Shown here one piece after another: positions 31,272-32,589 of a DNA stretch of 32,589 nucleotides. The position numbers were made by a program, and so were the translations under genes. Source of the stretch: TMED27 sp964350435 (GTDB taxonomy: Bacteria; Pseudomonadota; Alphaproteobacteria; Micavibrionales; Micavibrionaceae); the NCBI GenBank assembly GCA_964350435.1, contig CAYGJS010000023.1, positions 1 to 32,589 on the forward strand, given 5' to 3'. How positions within the stretch are numbered: position 1 is the first letter of the stretch; each line of letters opens with the position of its first letter. The notes under the pieces are model-generated. The model was not told where the DNA came from. It worked only from the letters and a program-made list of their open reading frames with translations, and ran no database searches.

Positions 31272-32588
31272 CTAATCTAAAAACGCTTTAATCGTTGCGC
31301 TGGCTTCGGCGAGGCCGCATTTCACGACTTCGACATCGGCGGGGAAGGCGGTTTGCAGGCGGCTCGGCAGCATGGGGTCGAGCATGACAAACACACCTTT
31401 ATCTGCGCGCCGCCGAATGAGCCGCCCGAAGGCTTGTTTGAGTTTCAGCCGCGTAATCATTTCATCATATGTCCGTCCGCCCCCATTATTTTTTAGGGCT
31501 TCGCGGCGGGCTTTGTGAAGGATGGTGGGGCGCGGCCATGGCGTGCGGTCGAAGACGATGAGCTTCAGGCTCTCCCCGGGAACATCGACCCCGTCGCGGA
31601 TGGCATCAGTGCCAAGCAGGCAGGATTTTTCATCTTCGCGGAACATATCGACCAACGTGCCGGCGTCGATCTCATCGACATGCTGGGAATAGAGGGGGAT
31701 GCCGCGCTCTTCCAGATCGCCGGCGATGCGGTCATTGACTGCGCGAAGGCGTGAAATTGCTGTGAACAGGCCGAGCGCGCCGCCGCCGCTTGCGTCAAAC
31801 AGGGCGCGGTAAGCCCCCGAAACCTGACCCAGATCGTCCTTGCGGACATCATTGATGATAAAGATTTTGGTTTGCTCGGCGTAATTAAACGGCGAGGAAA
31901 AGGCGTGCATCTGAGGGTGCGGGGTGAGATACTCCGCGCCGCTGCGCTTTAAGGCTGCTGTCCAGTCTGCTTGGTCGTCGTTACTGGAATCCCGAAGCGT
32001 TGCCGATGTCACCGCCATGCCCTGCACATGCGGGGCGATCGAGGCCGCGAATGGTTTCATCGGGTCTACGTGGTGGCGATACAGGCCAACATCAACCGCT
32101 TGGCCGTTGATGCGTTCAATCTCCATCCAGTCGACGTAGAGATTTTTGTCATCCCCCACCCTAACCCTCCCCCTTTGAGGGGGAGGGGATGCGGTATCGA
32201 GGGTGGTTTGTATTGTTTCTAAAACGCCTTCAAGGTTTTGCAAAATTTCGTTATTCCAAAAGCGTATAACTTGAAACCCGCTAGATTCTAAAAAGGCTGT
32301 GCGCGCCATGTCATGCTCTTTTTGCTCATCGTGCTGTCCGACGTCGATTTCAATGATGAGGTTCTTTTCGATGCAGGCAAAATCGACAATATAGGGCGGG
32401 AGCGGGTGCTGTCTTCGGAATTTAACGCCGCGTTGTTTATTATTGAGCGCGTGCCAGAGTGTTTGCTCTGCTTCGGTTGGATTTTTCCTAAGCTCTTGGG
32501 CGTGTTTTATGGTTTCGGGGGATTTGCTCCCCATCCTAACCTTCCCCTCGGGGAGGGGAAGGGATTGATTTTGCGCTCTGTTTAAGCC
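31272..32588 (-). CDS. DinG-like ATP-dependent DNA helicase, C-terminal part, with DUF559 nuclease domain fused in frame
   Basis: The frame runs from the right edge of the window, so the helicase N-terminus is outside. After a few host codons (GLNRAQNQ) come repeat-encoded residues, then a complete DUF559 domain, a second repeat (SPPPQRGRVRVG), then the rest of a DinG/XPD-type SF2 helicase: DWMEIERINGQ, GMAVTSATLRD (motif III-like), LLGTDAIRDGVDVPGE (motif V) and KLKQAFGRLIRRRADKGVFVMLD (motif VI, GRLIRR). The helicase side is a standard family C-terminus. An ATG at 32534 could start the DUF559-helicase part separately. Whether the protein works with a 137-codon insert is unknown. Confidence 0.85.
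   Translation of the reverse strand, partial: GLNRAQNQSLPLPEGKVRMGSKSPETIKHAQELRKNPTEAEQTLWHALNNKQRGVKFRRQHPLPPYIVDFACIEKNLIIEIDVGQHDEQKEHDMARTAFLESSGFQVIRFWNNEILQNLEGVLETIQTTLDTASPPPQRGRVRVGDDKNLYVDWMEIERINGQAVDVGLYRHHVDPMKPFAASIAPHVQGMAVTSATLRDSSNDDQADWTAALKRSGAEYLTPHPQMHAFSSPFNYAEQTKIFIINDVRKDDLGQVSGAYRALFDASGGGALGLFTAISRLRAVNDRIAGDLEERGIPLYSQHVDEIDAGTLVDMFREDEKSCLLGTDAIRDGVDVPGESLKLIVFDRTPWPRPTILHKARREALKNNGGGRTYDEMITRLKLKQAFGRLIRRRADKGVFVMLDPMLPSRLQTAFPADVEVVKCGLAEASATIKAFLD
32154..32206. repeat. Family B repeat, helicase-side edge of the DUF559 insert
   Basis: CCCCACCCTAA begins the unit; CCTCCCCCT (32166-32174) pairs with AGGGGGAGG (32178-32186); GAGGGTGG ends it at 32206. The core is identical to that at 29-49. 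It lies in the same orientation as the copy at 32529-32564. Confidence 0.88.
32529..32564. repeat. Family B repeat, outer edge of the DUF559 insert
   Basis: CCCCATCCTAA begins the unit; CCTTCCCCTC (32540-32549) pairs with GAGGGGAAGG (32553-32562) around GGG. It is a diverged direct copy of 32154-32206. The minus-strand frame crosses it as SLPLPEGKVR and the ATG of the DUF559 part (32534) lies inside it. Confidence 0.87.
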
Positions 32589-32589
32589 C

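Larger units (their letters stand above)
32154..32564 (-). mobile_element. Repeat-flanked DUF559 nuclease insert in a helicase gene
   Basis: About 411 bp (137 codons) bounded by two direct family B repeats. On the minus strand, from ATG 32534, it encodes a DUF559 domain of about 113 residues: FRRQHPLPPYIVDF (D51), LIIEIDVGQHDEQ (E62, D64, Q67, H68) and GFQVIRFWNNEIL. This is the Vsr/restriction-endonuclease-like fold. The usual EIDGGQH is EIDVGQH here. There is no stop codon, so translation continues through the downstream repeat into helicase. It resembles an intein endonuclease in position but no splicing motifs are present. Confidence 0.75.

Noticed and set aside
32154..32564. Intein in the helicase
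   Set aside because: No N-terminal Cys/Ser splice block, no HN-Cys/Ser/Thr C-terminal motif and too short; the edges are palindromic repeats.
1..32589. tRNA or rRNA genes
   Set aside because: No cloverleaf, T-loop motif or rRNA-like stretch was seen in the intergenic gaps, all of which are shorter than about 225 bp.

Overview
This is chromosomal DNA from a Gram-negative bacterium, almost certainly an alphaproteobacterium. The reasons are the F1-only ATP synthase operon atpHAGDC without the Fo genes, a Lys/Ala/Pro-rich N-terminal tail on AtpD, the DUF484-xerC pair, and the run 2-oxoglutarate dehydrogenase E2 / lpd / DUF484-xerC / transaldolase / priA / atp, which I recall as common alphaproteobacterial gene order. 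The order or genus cannot be fixed from the sequence; a Micavibrio-like or other small uncultured lineage is only a guess. Most of the window is core metabolism and replication. The unusual part is a heavy load of palindromic repeats, many of them read through in frame inside genes.

Layout. 2-2340: thiamine genes thiE (3' part), thiD and thiL. 2453-3703: sucB, with a terminator. 3775-6316 (minus): a small unknown gene, a deaminase-domain protein and a 377-residue orphan. 6485-7876: lpdA. 7996-8481: orphan. 8478-10219 (minus): xerC and DUF484. 10341-11000: HAD protein. 11008-11664 (minus): transaldolase-like fsa. 11866-15281: D-amino-acid-oxidase-like gene, then priA carrying a +1 frameshift. 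15346-18919: a sulfotransferase, an arylsulfotransferase-like protein, a small YIGPG membrane protein and a TraX-like protein, lying between priA and atpH. 19022-25297: atpH-atpA-atpG-[GxxExxY nuclease cassette]-atpD-[orphan]-atpC. 25362-25989: two small related orphans. 26005-29942 (minus): LOG-family gene and pabC-pabA-pabB. 30166-31266: coiled-coil orphan. 31272-right edge (minus): C-terminal part of a DinG-like helicase with a DUF559 nuclease domain spliced in frame.

Repeats. Family A (ends TCATTGCGAG...CTCGCAATGA, about 70-84 bp) occurs at 511-577 (degraded), 4536-4619, 8756-8836, 13155-13223, 26925-26995 and 28439-28508; three copies lie inside genes without breaking the frame. Family B (CCCTAACCCTCCCC...GGGGAGGG) occurs in thiE, priA and on both sides of the DUF559 insert. 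Family C (GCATCCCC...GGGGATGC) is in priA.

The best candidate for something new is the pairing of small nuclease-fold genes with these repeats. A DUF559 (Vsr-like) domain sits between two direct family B repeats and is fused in frame into a helicase. A GxxExxY PD-(D/E)XK protein sits between 27-bp inverted repeats inside the atp operon. Neither comes with a transposase. They may be minimal selfish or repeat-mobilised nuclease cassettes that insert without silencing the host gene.
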